Made by a program: the position numbers and the translations under genes. A model generated the notes under the pieces. The model saw nothing but the letters and a program-made list of their open reading frames with translations. It searched no databases and was not told the origin of the DNA. Shown here piece by piece: positions 9,050-17,385 of a DNA stretch of 18,096 bases. How positions within the stretch are numbered: position 1 is the stretch's first letter; each line of letters begins with the position of its first letter. The stretch spans positions 1 to 18,096 of the forward strand of contig NW_025955618.1 in assembly GCF_022376445.1 (NCBI RefSeq), read 5' to 3'. The stretch comes from Fomitopsis serialis (taxonomy: Eukaryota; Basidiomycota; Agaricomycetes; Polyporales; Fomitopsidaceae).

Positions 9050-9656
9050 TGGCCCCAGGGAGCTCCGAGCCTGTATCAATCGATGTGGGCGACCTGGAGC
9101 CCGCGGAAGGGGCGGGGACGCGGAGGAAGGCGGACTGCCATTCGCAGCAGCCAAGGATGTGGTGAGGGGAGGGGATCTGGGCCGTGGGGGAGGAAGAGGC
9201 GTTGAGTAGAGATGCCGAGCGCAGCCGGGCGTTGGGACGATCGCGGCTCGCGTGCCGGTGGCCATTCCGACGCAGGGCCTTGCACTGACGACCGCCATAA
9301 GAACCCTGCACGGTCTCCGCCTCCCCGTCCTGCGCATGCTTCCGCCCTCTTGCCTAATCGCGCCGCCGCCGCCATCCACGACAGCGACGACCCATCCTAC
9401 AGCAGATACCCCTGTACCGTAGTCATCTGCGGCTGTAAGCATTCTCGTCCAACGCTGGGCATTCTCGGCGACAAGCCGACGGCGGTCACCGTCCATTGCC
9501 ATTACTTATCTCCACATCCTTCGGATCTCTTCCTCAACGCTTTCGCGCTAACCATCACGGCCCCCACGCTTTTACGACTCTGTCCGACCAAACGACCGAC
9601 CGTCCTTTCTCCAACATAATCCTAGAGAGGTCTGGTACGACTAGCATTTCTACACC
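9050..9656 (+). promoter_or_regulatory. Promoter and leader region of the antiporter gene
   Basis: This is about 600 bp directly upstream of the first antiporter exon. The last 170 bp are pyrimidine-rich (stretches such as CCGTCCTTTCTCC), common near fungal transcription starts. There is no clear TATA box. ORFs on both strands (for example 9212-9619 plus, 9032-9502 minus) lack protein features and I regard them as chance products of GC-rich DNA. Confidence 0.4.
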
Positions 9657-12622
9657 ATGTCACGATTCGATATGGTAGGCATTCTGAACTCGTTCTCGGC
9701 TCCGGCACTGATTTCTATGCTCGCCTCCAGTTTGAGGTTTCCATCCCTCACATCATCTATGCCGCCCTCGGTGCCTTCGTTGTCATTGTAGGTCCACCTT
9801 TGTCCAGGTCGTGATTCACGTTGACTGATCGGCCCTACAGTTCGGCATGTTCTCTCTGTTTATCCGAGAGAAGGTATGTCCACTCTCAAATCGTCCGCAC
9901 GAATAGGACATAACGCAGGCCTCAGCTGTACATCGGAGAAGCATGTTGGGCATTTCTATTCGGGGTCGTCATCGGTGCGTCCTTTGAGCCACTACCCTTC
10001 AATCGATCGTGAACCTGACTGCGTTAGGCCCGTACGGTGCAAACATATTCAACCCCCGCGACTGGGGCGGGGGCAACGTTGAGACCACCAACACCATCAC
10101 TCTTGAATTCTGCCGTGTCGTTCTCGCCATCGGCGTCTTCGCCATTGGCGTCGAATTGCCCAAAGCGTACATGGCGAGGCACTGGAAGAGCCTTTTCTTC
10201 CTGCTCTTCCCTGTCATGACCTGGGTGCGTCCCTTCCTTCCCTTCTCGCGCGCTTCGAGCCAAAACGCTAACGTACTCGGGACCGCAGGGCTGGTTTGTG
10301 TCAGCTGGCCTCATATATGCACTCATTCCCGGACTCAACTTCCTCTCGTCCTTGGCAGTTGCAGCCTGTCTCACGCCTACAGACCCCATCTTGGCCGCGG
10401 CCGTCGTCGGCGGTAAGTATGCGGACAAGCACGTCCCCGCGCACCTTCGTCACCTCCTTGCCGCGGAGTCGGGCTGTAACGACGGCGCGGCGTTCCCCTT
10501 CCTCTTCATCTCACTCTACCTCATCAACGACGGTTCGGTGGGCAAGGCCGTCGGCGACTGGTTCTTGTTCCTATGGCTCTGTGCGTACATCTCTCGGCCT
10601 CCTGCCCAGCGTAGATAGGACCTGACTTGGGCATTATGACGACGCAGACCAGATCATCCTCGGCGCCGTGCTGGGCGCAATAATCGGCTTCGCCTTTCGG
10701 CACCTCATGAAATTCTGTGAGCGCACAGACTTGATCGACCGGCAGTCGTACGTTGCGCAGTACGTCTCGCTCGCGATGCTCACCATCGGCGTCAACACGC
10801 TCATCGGCTCGGACGACCTCCTCGCTGCCTTCTCGTGCGGGTCCGCGTTCGCGTGGGACGGGTTCTTCAACCGGCAGACGGAGCAGGCCGTGTTCTCGTC
10901 CGTCATCGACTTGCTGTTCAACATCGCCTCGTTTGTGTTCATCGGCGCGTGGATGCCCTTTGATGCATTCTCGGACTCGTCGCTGACGCTCAGCGTATGG
11001 CGCCTCATCGTCATCGCGATCCTGGTCCTGCTGCTCAGGCGGCTGCCCATCATGATCGCCCTGTACAAGTGGATCCCGGACGTGAAGACGTTCCGGGAGG
11101 CCATCTTCAGCGGGCACTTCGGCCCCATGGGAGTTGGTAAGCCGACCTTTTATGTCAGTCAGCCCGCTATGATGCAACCGCTGACTTCATCCAGGCGCCG
11201 TGTTCATCTCCACCCTCGCGGCGGGGCAGCTCCCGAAGCCCGAGGACCCGCCCGCGAACCAGCGCGAGCTGCTCGCGGCGTCCATCCAGCCGATCGTCGC
11301 GTTCATGGTGCTCTGCTCGATCACGATCCACGGGCTGTCGATCCCGTTCTTCTCGCTCGGGCGGCGCGTGCACTCCGTGACGCGCACCTGGTCGCGGCAC
11401 GACACGTTCGGGACGTTCACGGGCGGGCGCGGCGCGATGCCCGAGTGGACGACGCACACGCGCCAGGTGCGCCCCGGCGAGGAGATCGTCATCAACCGCG
11501 ACCGCGAGGACGCGATGGAGCGCGGCGTGGTGCCCGCGCAGGAGGACAGCGTCACGGAGAAGGAGCACAGCGAGTCGAGCCAGGAGCGGGACTATGCGGA
11601 GACGCGCAGGCCGGACGGCACGGACGTGCGCGACGAAAACGCGCCGGACGGGGACGACCTCGAGGAGGAGTGGCGCGAGGGCCCGCATAGAATATTGGAG
11701 AAGCGTGCAGGGCCAGGAGAAGAGGTGCGTTCCTCTGTTCGGTGCCGAGGTTCGTACCGGAGTGCTGATCCTTCGCTCACAGGTCGAAGTCGAAGTGCAA
11801 AGGAACTTCTATGGCCCAGAGCCGACGGCGACCGACACCGTGCGTGTCGCGGAGGACGCGGCGGAACATGTGGTAGGGGAGATCAAACAGAGAGTAGGGA
11901 GCGGCACGCAAGAGCTAGAGTCGATCGTGGAGAACGCGCAGCGCAACCTTCAAGAAGGCGCGTCACACGTGGAAGGAAAAGCGAGGGAGATGGAGGGCCG
12001 CGCACAGGAAGGGGGACGGCATTTCATGTCGATCCTCCAAGGAGAAGGAGAAGGAGAAGATGAGGCAGATGAAGGTTGGATGTCGGATGCCAGCGACGGA
12101 GGGCGCAGGCCCGAGGGCAAGCGGCGCATCAAGAAGCCCAACCGCAAGAAGGGGTCCATCCGCCGCCACCCCGGGAGCCATCGCGGGCCTCAGAGGAGCG
12201 CGAGCATAGACCAAGCCGGCTTGAGCGAGGCACATAAGGAAGAGCAGGAGAAGCACGATGCGGGCTCGGAGTCGCCTGAGGAGCGCCGTGGTCGAAACTC
12301 GCCTGAGCCGGAGGGCGCGGTGACGCCAGCATCCTCGATGCGCTACCCTCGAGTGCGCCATTCGCGCGTAGACTCCATCCGCACGGACCTGCGCTCCCGC
12401 GAGCAGTCGCCGTCGCGCTCTGTGCGCTCTGTGCGCTTTGCCGACCAGCGCTCGCCCAGTGGGTACAACACCCCGCGCATATTCTCGCCGTCGTCGCCAG
12501 CGACGCCGCTGCCCGGGAGCGAGGCGCCGTCTGAAGACGAGGCCGAGCAATCACAGAATAACCACCATTCCGACGACTCCCCTCGCAATGTCCGTTTCTC
12601 CCTTCCCGATATCAGGCGGTAG
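9657..12622 (+). CDS. Plasma-membrane Na+(K+)/H+ antiporter, Nha1/Sod2 type
   Basis: Nine exons: 9657-9674, 9731-9787, 9841-9873, 9926-9974, 10028-10224, 10289-10580, 10648-11136, 11195-11724, 11783-12622. All introns are 52-67 bp GT-AG, and the product is 834 aa. The 5' end is cut into exons of only 18, 57, 33 and 49 nt. The membrane part (about 1-430, 12 or so helices) begins FEVSIPHIIYAALGAFVVI and contains GPYGANIF (53-60), LTPTDPILA (146-154), ESGCNDGAAF (178-187) and GSDDLLAAFSCGSAFAWD (269-286). D150, D183, D271 and D272 match the acidic residues needed for transport in yeast Nha1/Sod2. It exchanges cytosolic Na+ or K+ for external H+, giving salt tolerance and pH/K+ homeostasis. The cytosolic tail of about 400 aa has an acidic linker, an amphipathic helix (about 577-638), an acidic patch, then a basic Ser/Arg-rich end, likely a phosphorylation and 14-3-3-type regulatory region (inference). 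It is convergent with the next gene. Confidence 0.93.
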
Positions 12623-12993
12623 TCGTCTCTGCCTCTCAATTCGCCTGTCCTCTTGAATAGGTTGCGTGCGTGCGTTGCGATTCGCTAGATGCTAGGTCTC
12701 GTTGTAGATATGTTCATCTAGTGTGAACCATATGGACTTTGTAATAGGTGTCCGTCGTGTGTGTATCATTTATCCGTACATAGCATCTTTTCCCGTCTTC
12801 TCGATTACCCTGCTTGCATTGTCGTCTGCTCAACTCGCATGCATCGATTGTATCACGTAGCATTCGTCGCAATAGTCTCTCGCATCCTCAGTTCCTTTGA
12901 CACTCTGCAATCTACATTGCTACTACATTGTACAACCCCGACAGCGATTATTCCCCGAGTGCATGGTGAGTTCTGCTTCAAGTATTCGCAAGA
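12623..12993. other. Convergent 3' intergenic region
   Basis: About 370 bp lie between the stop codons of the antiporter (plus) and the FAD oxidoreductase (minus), so they hold both 3' ends. AT-richer stretches (for example TTGTAGATATGTTCATC at 12701-12717 and TTTGTAATAGG) are plausible polyadenylation regions for the plus-strand gene. No ORF here is convincing. Confidence 0.4.
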
Positions 12994-15340
12994 TTAGTGA
13001 ACGATGGAGTCTGAAGTGGGATTCTGTGCTCGCTGTTTCTTCCTGGGCGTGGGCGATCGAGAAGTAGGATCATACTCCCGCTTCAAGGCCTTCCTGCCTG
13101 TATCAGCATTCGAATACACCTCCTGCCGCTTCCCGTCCAGTCCCGCTTCCAGTACCGCAGCGTTAATCCCAACCATGCCAAGCACTCTCCCAATGGCCAA
13201 CAAGCACAGGCACAAGCCAGCACCGACGATCGCCCGCAACCCTACGCCCTCAAACACGTCAAAAAACAGCGCGAGTACCTTCGCGTACCTGTCTTCCTTC
13301 CAACCGCGATCCGCGTCGAGGATCTTGAACGGAAGGGGAGATGTTGTCTCCGAGTGGATTCGCTGTGGTTGGGCTTCCGCTTCCACTTGGAGACGGCGAA
13401 GGACGGGCCGGAGGAGCGCGGCTGCGGCGCGATCCCGGATGTGAACCCGTCCTCGTGGAAGCCGTACTTGAGCCAGGCCCCGGCGAAGGAGAGCCCGCGC
13501 TTGCCTTGGATCGCGGGCATCTCCTGCTGCGCTCGGACGGCCTGTAGGTGTGCGGAGACTCCGGGGTCAGCGCGGTGCTTGGTGAGGACGGGGATGGGGA
13601 TGAGTAACGCGCCTTGGCCCCGAGGACGGGGTGCTCGTATTGATAGCGGCCTGCGGTTCGGGAGGGATCGGGCTCGAAGGGTGGGTTGAGCGTGACAAAG
13701 ACGGGGCCGCAGTCTTCCTCGGGGATGTGCTGGAGCGCGTTCATCCAGTCTGCGCGTGTATGTGCTCAGTAAGTTACATGCGCACCGGGGCGCCATGAGG
13801 CGTTCACGTACATGTACTGTGATATGTGTCAGAAGGCCGTTGGTGACGAATACTGCAACGAGCGGAGTGGCCTCACAGAGAAACGCGGTCAACGTTCGCT
13901 TTCTTCCGACCACCTTCGTCTTTCTCAGAGGCGGTGAGGTAGTTCCAGCATGACCACGCAACGCGTCGTTTTGGCATAAGCTGATTGATGGTTCAGCGTG
14001 TCGGAGACGAGGTTACATTCAACGAACCAGTGAACAGACTCACGGCACTGTCGTAATGTAGCACTGCCACATTCTTGTTCCACTTGAAAGCACCGAGGAT
14101 CCTTTCTTCCTCCGGCGTCACACCTCCACCAACGCGAAGTATGTCAAGCGCAGTATCGCTATGACATGCGAATATGACGTGGTCGTAGATCGCTCGCTCG
14201 CCTGATGCGGTTGTGACCTCTACATCGTGCTCGTTGCGGGTTTTTACGGATGTTATGCGGGTGGACAAGTGCAGCTGCGATGCAGGGAGCCTCGAGAGGA
14301 TGTGGTTGACATAGCACTGACTGAGCGGGACAAACCAGAGTCAGCGATGAGCGGTTGTGTTGCAAGGTTCAAAGCGAAAAATGCACCTTCCGCCTCTGAA
14401 TGTGAGCCAAGACGGCTTGCCAAAGATCTGCAGCAGGTGATGGTTATGCATGAACTGGACCTGCGTGAAGATTGGGAACGATACCCGTCAAATGGGCACA
14501 TCGAGAGATGGAGGGTGTCGCCTCACTAGTGTACGGGCTGGAAAGTCGAGCGAACATTTATCTGGCGGCGTGCTCCATATCGCTGCTGTCATCGGCTGCA
14601 CGTAGGGAGAACGATACATAAGCTGCAGGCAGAGAGACACCATGCAGGAGGATTGACATACTATAAGATAGTTATCTCTGAAGGAATGGGAGTATCCTTC
14701 TCGTCTCAGATATTCTCCGATCGAGACGTCGTCTGATGCATACAATGTGCCATCCCTCAGATGAAGCAAACATCTGGCGCAAGCGTTAAAGCGGGTAACG
14801 TCGTAGAGCATACGCCAATGGTCCGGATCCAGTAGCTGCCGGAGTTGACAGAAGACAGCGCCCAGGCTGGCGCCTCCCCACTCGAATGCTCCGTTGTCCC
14901 GAGAGACAGAAAACGTCATATCAGTTGCCTGTATGCGCGACTTCAGATCAGGGTGGAGGCGGAGAAATCGAAGGAAGTTGGGATAGGTGCTTGGGTTGAA
15001 CACAATCTAGGATATGCATCAGCCTCAGGGCATTGACGCAAATGACATGGGCCCACGAATCCGCTGAGTAGAGGCAAACTGAGATCAGCCTGTGAGAGTG
15101 GACCATATAGACGTACGTATCGACGTCCACAGGTTTCCTCCCTGGCGACACAAAGCTGACTGTGTTCGCATGTCCGCCGGGACGCGTATGCACCTCATAC
15201 AGATGTACCTCATGATTAGAGTACTCGTTGAGCACCTGCCCAGCCAGTTAAGACCTGGATACACGACCAAATCATGAAGCCAGACTCACCCAAGTAGCAG
15301 CGAGGCCAGTGACACCGGACCCCACGATCGCGACTTTCAT
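12994..15340 (-). CDS. FAD-dependent amine-oxidase-like oxidoreductase (COG2907-like), 11 exons with an apparent frameshift
   Basis: Exons (minus order): 15290-15340, 15117-15235, 15057-15063, 14662-15006, 14527-14595, 14387-14460, 14044-14320, 13877-13980, 13812-13816, 13613-13749, 12994-13541. The N-terminus MKVAIVGSGVTGLAATW is a Rossmann FAD-binding turn (G7, G9, G12) with E31 ending strand 2, followed by RPGGHANT (35-42). Later family blocks are VDVDTGFIVFNPSTYPNF, the HHLLQIFGKPSW block (204-215), the Q-C-Y strand, FKWNKNVAVLHYD, RVAWSCWNYL, SLTYWMNALQHIPE, PVFVTLNPPF, YEHPVL and GAWLKYGFHEDGFTSG. These fit predicted NAD/FAD-binding proteins related to amine oxidase; the substrate is unknown. 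A hydrophobic span (AIVGAGLCLCLLAIG) near the C-terminus suggests membrane association. The last exon needs one extra base at 13434-13436 to keep the FTSG...RAAAALLRPVL...LPFKILDADRG frame, giving about 578 aa. It may be a sequencing error or a recent inactivating mutation. The start at 15340 sits directly before the Rossmann strand. Confidence 0.85.
13434..13436 (-). other. Apparent 1-nt deletion in the FAD oxidoreductase gene
   Basis: On the minus strand the frame reads GFHEDGFTSG up to a GGG run, then becomes unrelated and stops at 13242. The frame offset by one base continues as RAAAALLRPVLRRL and later LPFKILDADRG and FFDVFEGVGLRA, which fit the family to its end at 12994. No splice donor nearby explains the jump. 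Adding one base to the G run would restore the frame. Confidence 0.7.
13542..13612 (-). other. GC-AG intron in the FAD oxidoreductase gene
   Basis: The 71-bp interval reads AAG|GCGCGT at its 5' end and CACCTACAG at its 3' end, with a GCTGACC branch-like site 26 bp before the acceptor. Its length is not a multiple of three. Removing it joins HPVLGAK to AVRAQQEM in the conserved frame. No GT is available at the position the protein requires, so the donor is GC. Confidence 0.7.
13812..13816 (-). other. 5-nt microexon in the FAD oxidoreductase gene
   Basis: TACAT is flanked by an acceptor (TATCACAG, end of the 60-bp intron 13817-13876) and a donor (GTACGTGA, start of the 62-bp intron 13750-13811). 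Including it completes L349, encodes T350 and starts Y351, producing VSLTYWMNALQ. Skipping it shifts the frame between two conserved blocks. Confidence 0.75.
15057..15063 (-). other. 7-nt microexon in the FAD oxidoreductase gene
   Basis: CGGATTC is flanked by the acceptor CTACTCAG (53-bp intron 15064-15116, CTGAT branch) and the donor GTGGGC (50-bp intron 15007-15056, CTGAT branch). It completes T57 and encodes G58 and F59, giving VDVDTGFIVFNP, a conserved run of this family. Without it the run is broken and the frame is lost. Confidence 0.78.
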
Positions 15341-15648
15341 CCCTGTCTTCACTGTAGGAGGGATGAGAAGGTGTGCGTCGGTGAGGGAGGGGCACAATCT
15401 AAGGGGTCGGCAGATAATCGAAGTTTATGTACTGGAAGGGGAGACAGCCAACTCGCTTCTGCGACGTGACGTGACGTGGGGCTTACGACGTCGAAGTCTA
15501 AGTTACACAGACCCGGTGCACGAGTCTCGAGCGACGATGTATTGTAACTTCGAAACAGATGTATAGTCAAAGCAGTGGTAGCAAAGTGAGCAGATGTCCT
15601 GTAATAGATCCTCGCAGCAGTGCCTTGCGGCTGCCAGTGAGCAACAGA
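15341..15648 (-). promoter_or_regulatory. Upstream region of the FAD oxidoreductase gene
   Basis: This stretch of about 300 bp lies between the stop codon of the zinc-ribbon gene and the ATG at 15340, both on the minus strand. It contains three tandem GACGT units (15463-15477) about 125 bp upstream of the start codon. They read as overlapping TGACGT half-sites typical of CREB/ATF-type bZIP factors. An acceptor-like CCTCCTACAG just before the ATG could mark a 5' leader intron. Opposing ORFs at 15309-15570 show no protein features. Confidence 0.4.
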
Positions 15649-16338
15649 CTACTTATTACTAGGTAGCGCGCTCATCTCGTATGGATTCGGCAGGTCCCTC
15701 TCCTGCAATGCAGACGCCTGATGTTGCGACCGTCGAGGATCCGCGTGCGATGGCGCGTTCGTGTCTCGTGACCGTGAAGGCTGGTGCGTCGACGGTCTCC
15801 CTGCTGGGTTCGGGGGCGCGTTCGTCTCTCTTGATCGAGAGGGCTGGTGCGTAGATGACCTGCCGGTTGTGTTTGGAGGTGCGCTCATAACTCTTGAACG
15901 AGAAGGCTGGTGCGTCGTTCTCGACGGCCTGGCGACCGCCTCTGGGTATTGCACGGCTGTGTCTAGGCTAGCGCAAGGTCAACAACTCGTGGATAATACT
16001 CGAATACAGAGGAATGCTCACCCCGCTTCGTTCTCTTTCATTCGTGCCTGCCAGTCGCACGTCTCGCACACCCAAATTCTTTTCGACCGGAGCGAGGCGA
16101 CAGGCAAGAAGAAACACTTCATCTCGTGGTGGGATTCTGCGGGAAACACAGCAGCTACGTCCGTAGTCAATCTCAAATTATATTCGCGCAATACTACAGA
16201 CGCACCATCATCGCATACCGGACACGTTCGCGCAAAGTATTCCTTGTCAGGCTTCACCTTGGTTGGACATCCGACTGTATGTGTAACATGAGCAGGTACA
16301 CATTAGATGGTGGCTGGCCACCTACATGCTATGGCCAT
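15649..16338 (-). CDS. Small zinc-ribbon protein with a 21-residue repeat tail
   Basis: Proposed exons (minus order): 16326-16338, 16206-16274, 16022-16136, 15649-15967, joined by introns of 51, 69 and 54 bp, giving 171 aa. The start MAIAFGCPTK resembles the short FGC-T-K lead of fungal zinc-ribbon proteins. CPVC (22-25) and CETC (51-54), with FFLPVASLRSKRIWVC between, fit the family pattern CPRC...FF.P..P.SSKH.W.C..C.W, so four cysteines probably bind one zinc ion. The tail (84-146) holds three units beginning THQPSRSR. It is basic and Pro/Ser-rich and likely disordered. The role of this family is unknown. The first exon is only 13 nt and the frame is open upstream, with further ATGs and many Cys codons, so the start is the weakest part. 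The 69-bp intron is in frame and stop-free, so it may be retained. Confidence 0.65.
15727..15915 (-). repeat. Coding tandem repeat, 3 x 63 bp
   Basis: Three head-to-tail 63-bp units encode THQPSRSR followed by 13 variable residues (VMSAPPNTTGRSS, ETNAPPNPAGRPS, DTNAPSHADPRRS). A degenerate fourth start (QHQASALQERD) follows. The octapeptide is identical in all three, while the linker varies. This is a minisatellite inside the last exon of the zinc-ribbon gene. Confidence 0.9.
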
Positions 16339-17177
16339 GCATGACCCCAGGAGAGCGCATCCCGACATACAAGTGCCACACAAGAGACACCATCCGCAAT
16401 CCAGGTCTGTCATGGCTACAGGTCTCCCAAGTTTCGCGCGCTATAATCCTCAGTAACGGAGTTGATGTTGCGCGTCAAGGTCGGCCCAGTTATTGTCTGG
16501 CTTATGAGTCTTCGCTCCGTCGAAGCAGTTGTCAAGCTCTGGCCTCGTTTACTCAAACTTGCACGGCCAGCACACCAGCAGCGTGGCATCGCTTGTCACT
16601 GACAGTTTCGTTCTCTGACAGAATGGCAGATGGTGAGAACAGAGACCCAGTCAAGCCCATTCAGTCCTTGTGATCGCACCGAAGTCGAATGGATGAAGCT
16701 GTGCAACGGCATGCCCCGGCATGCCACCGTATCTGCGTGAACTTCGAAACGTCTAACGTTGGCATGGCTGCTGAGCGTTTGAAGCAGCCTGTCAATAATC
16801 GTTGACGTGACCATCCGAGTTTCGACCGGAAGATATCTGAACGTTTGCGCAACGGTCCTCCGGTTTGTCCCCTTGTACACCATTGTACATAGCAGGTCTA
16901 TGCAAATAGCAAACAGGTTCCAGCCGTGTACAACGAGCGTGGTTGCAATGCGACTAGGATACTTTGCCAATTTCAACTCTTCGGAGTCATTTTAGCTTGA
17001 GGTCTGAGCATTCACTCAACAGGATTTGGAAGCTCATCCATACGTATTAGAGAGACACTCACCTGAATTCTGCAACGACGCATAGCCAGAACCCTGACCC
17101 AGCTGTAGTCTGACTGCACCGGTAGCTGTTGAATTCAACATGGATATAAGTTAGCTATGTGCCCAGCTCCGAAACTA
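16339..17177. other. Region upstream of the zinc-ribbon gene
   Basis: Apart from the weak two-exon candidate above, I see no supported gene. The first part is the presumed promoter or 5' leader of the zinc-ribbon gene on the minus strand. A plus-strand ORF of 115 codons (16326-16673) has no domain features. Confidence 0.35.
16596..17141 (-). CDS. Weak candidate: two-exon hypothetical protein
   Basis: Exon 1 (17063-17141) starts at an ATG preceded by TTATATCC and encodes 26 residues ending QNS. It ends at a strong donor (GTGAGT). An acceptor CCGAAG at 16979 would join it in frame to 16596-16978, for a total of 153 aa. The product contains VVHGWNLFAICIDLLCTMVY, a possible hydrophobic segment, but no family I recognise. 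A nearer acceptor (GCTCAG) would give only about 31 codons. It borders repeat copy 3. It may be chance. Confidence 0.2.
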
Positions 17178-17385
17178 AACCACCTTCGAGACGTTCTATC
17201 ATAGCGTGCCATAGTGACACAGACAGTGAGACGACGCGATGGACAAAGGACAGATCCACTGCGGACGTGTGAGCAAAAAAGAACCACCTTCGAGACGTTC
17301 TATCATAGCGTGCCATAGTGACACAGACAGTGAGACGACACAATGGACAAAGGACAGATCCACTGCGGACGTGTGAGCAAAAAAG
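17178..17385. repeat. 104-bp tandem duplication
   Basis: Unit 1 is 17178-17281 and unit 2 is 17282-17385. They differ at only two bases (G at 17236 and 17238 against A at 17340 and 17342). Each begins AACCACCTTCGAG and ends GTGAGCAAAAAAG. The near identity shows a recent local duplication inside the far more diverged repeat copy 3. Confidence 0.95.

Noticed and set aside
9212..9619. 135-codon plus-strand ORF before the antiporter
   Set aside because: It overlaps the antiporter leader, has no recognisable motif, and opposing ORFs of the same size exist. The pyrimidine-rich composition explains it.
15761..16291. 176-codon plus-strand ORF with repeated REGWCVD
   Set aside because: It is the antisense shadow of the zinc-ribbon gene. 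The minus strand has the CxxC modules and matching introns, and the repeat simply reads open on both strands.
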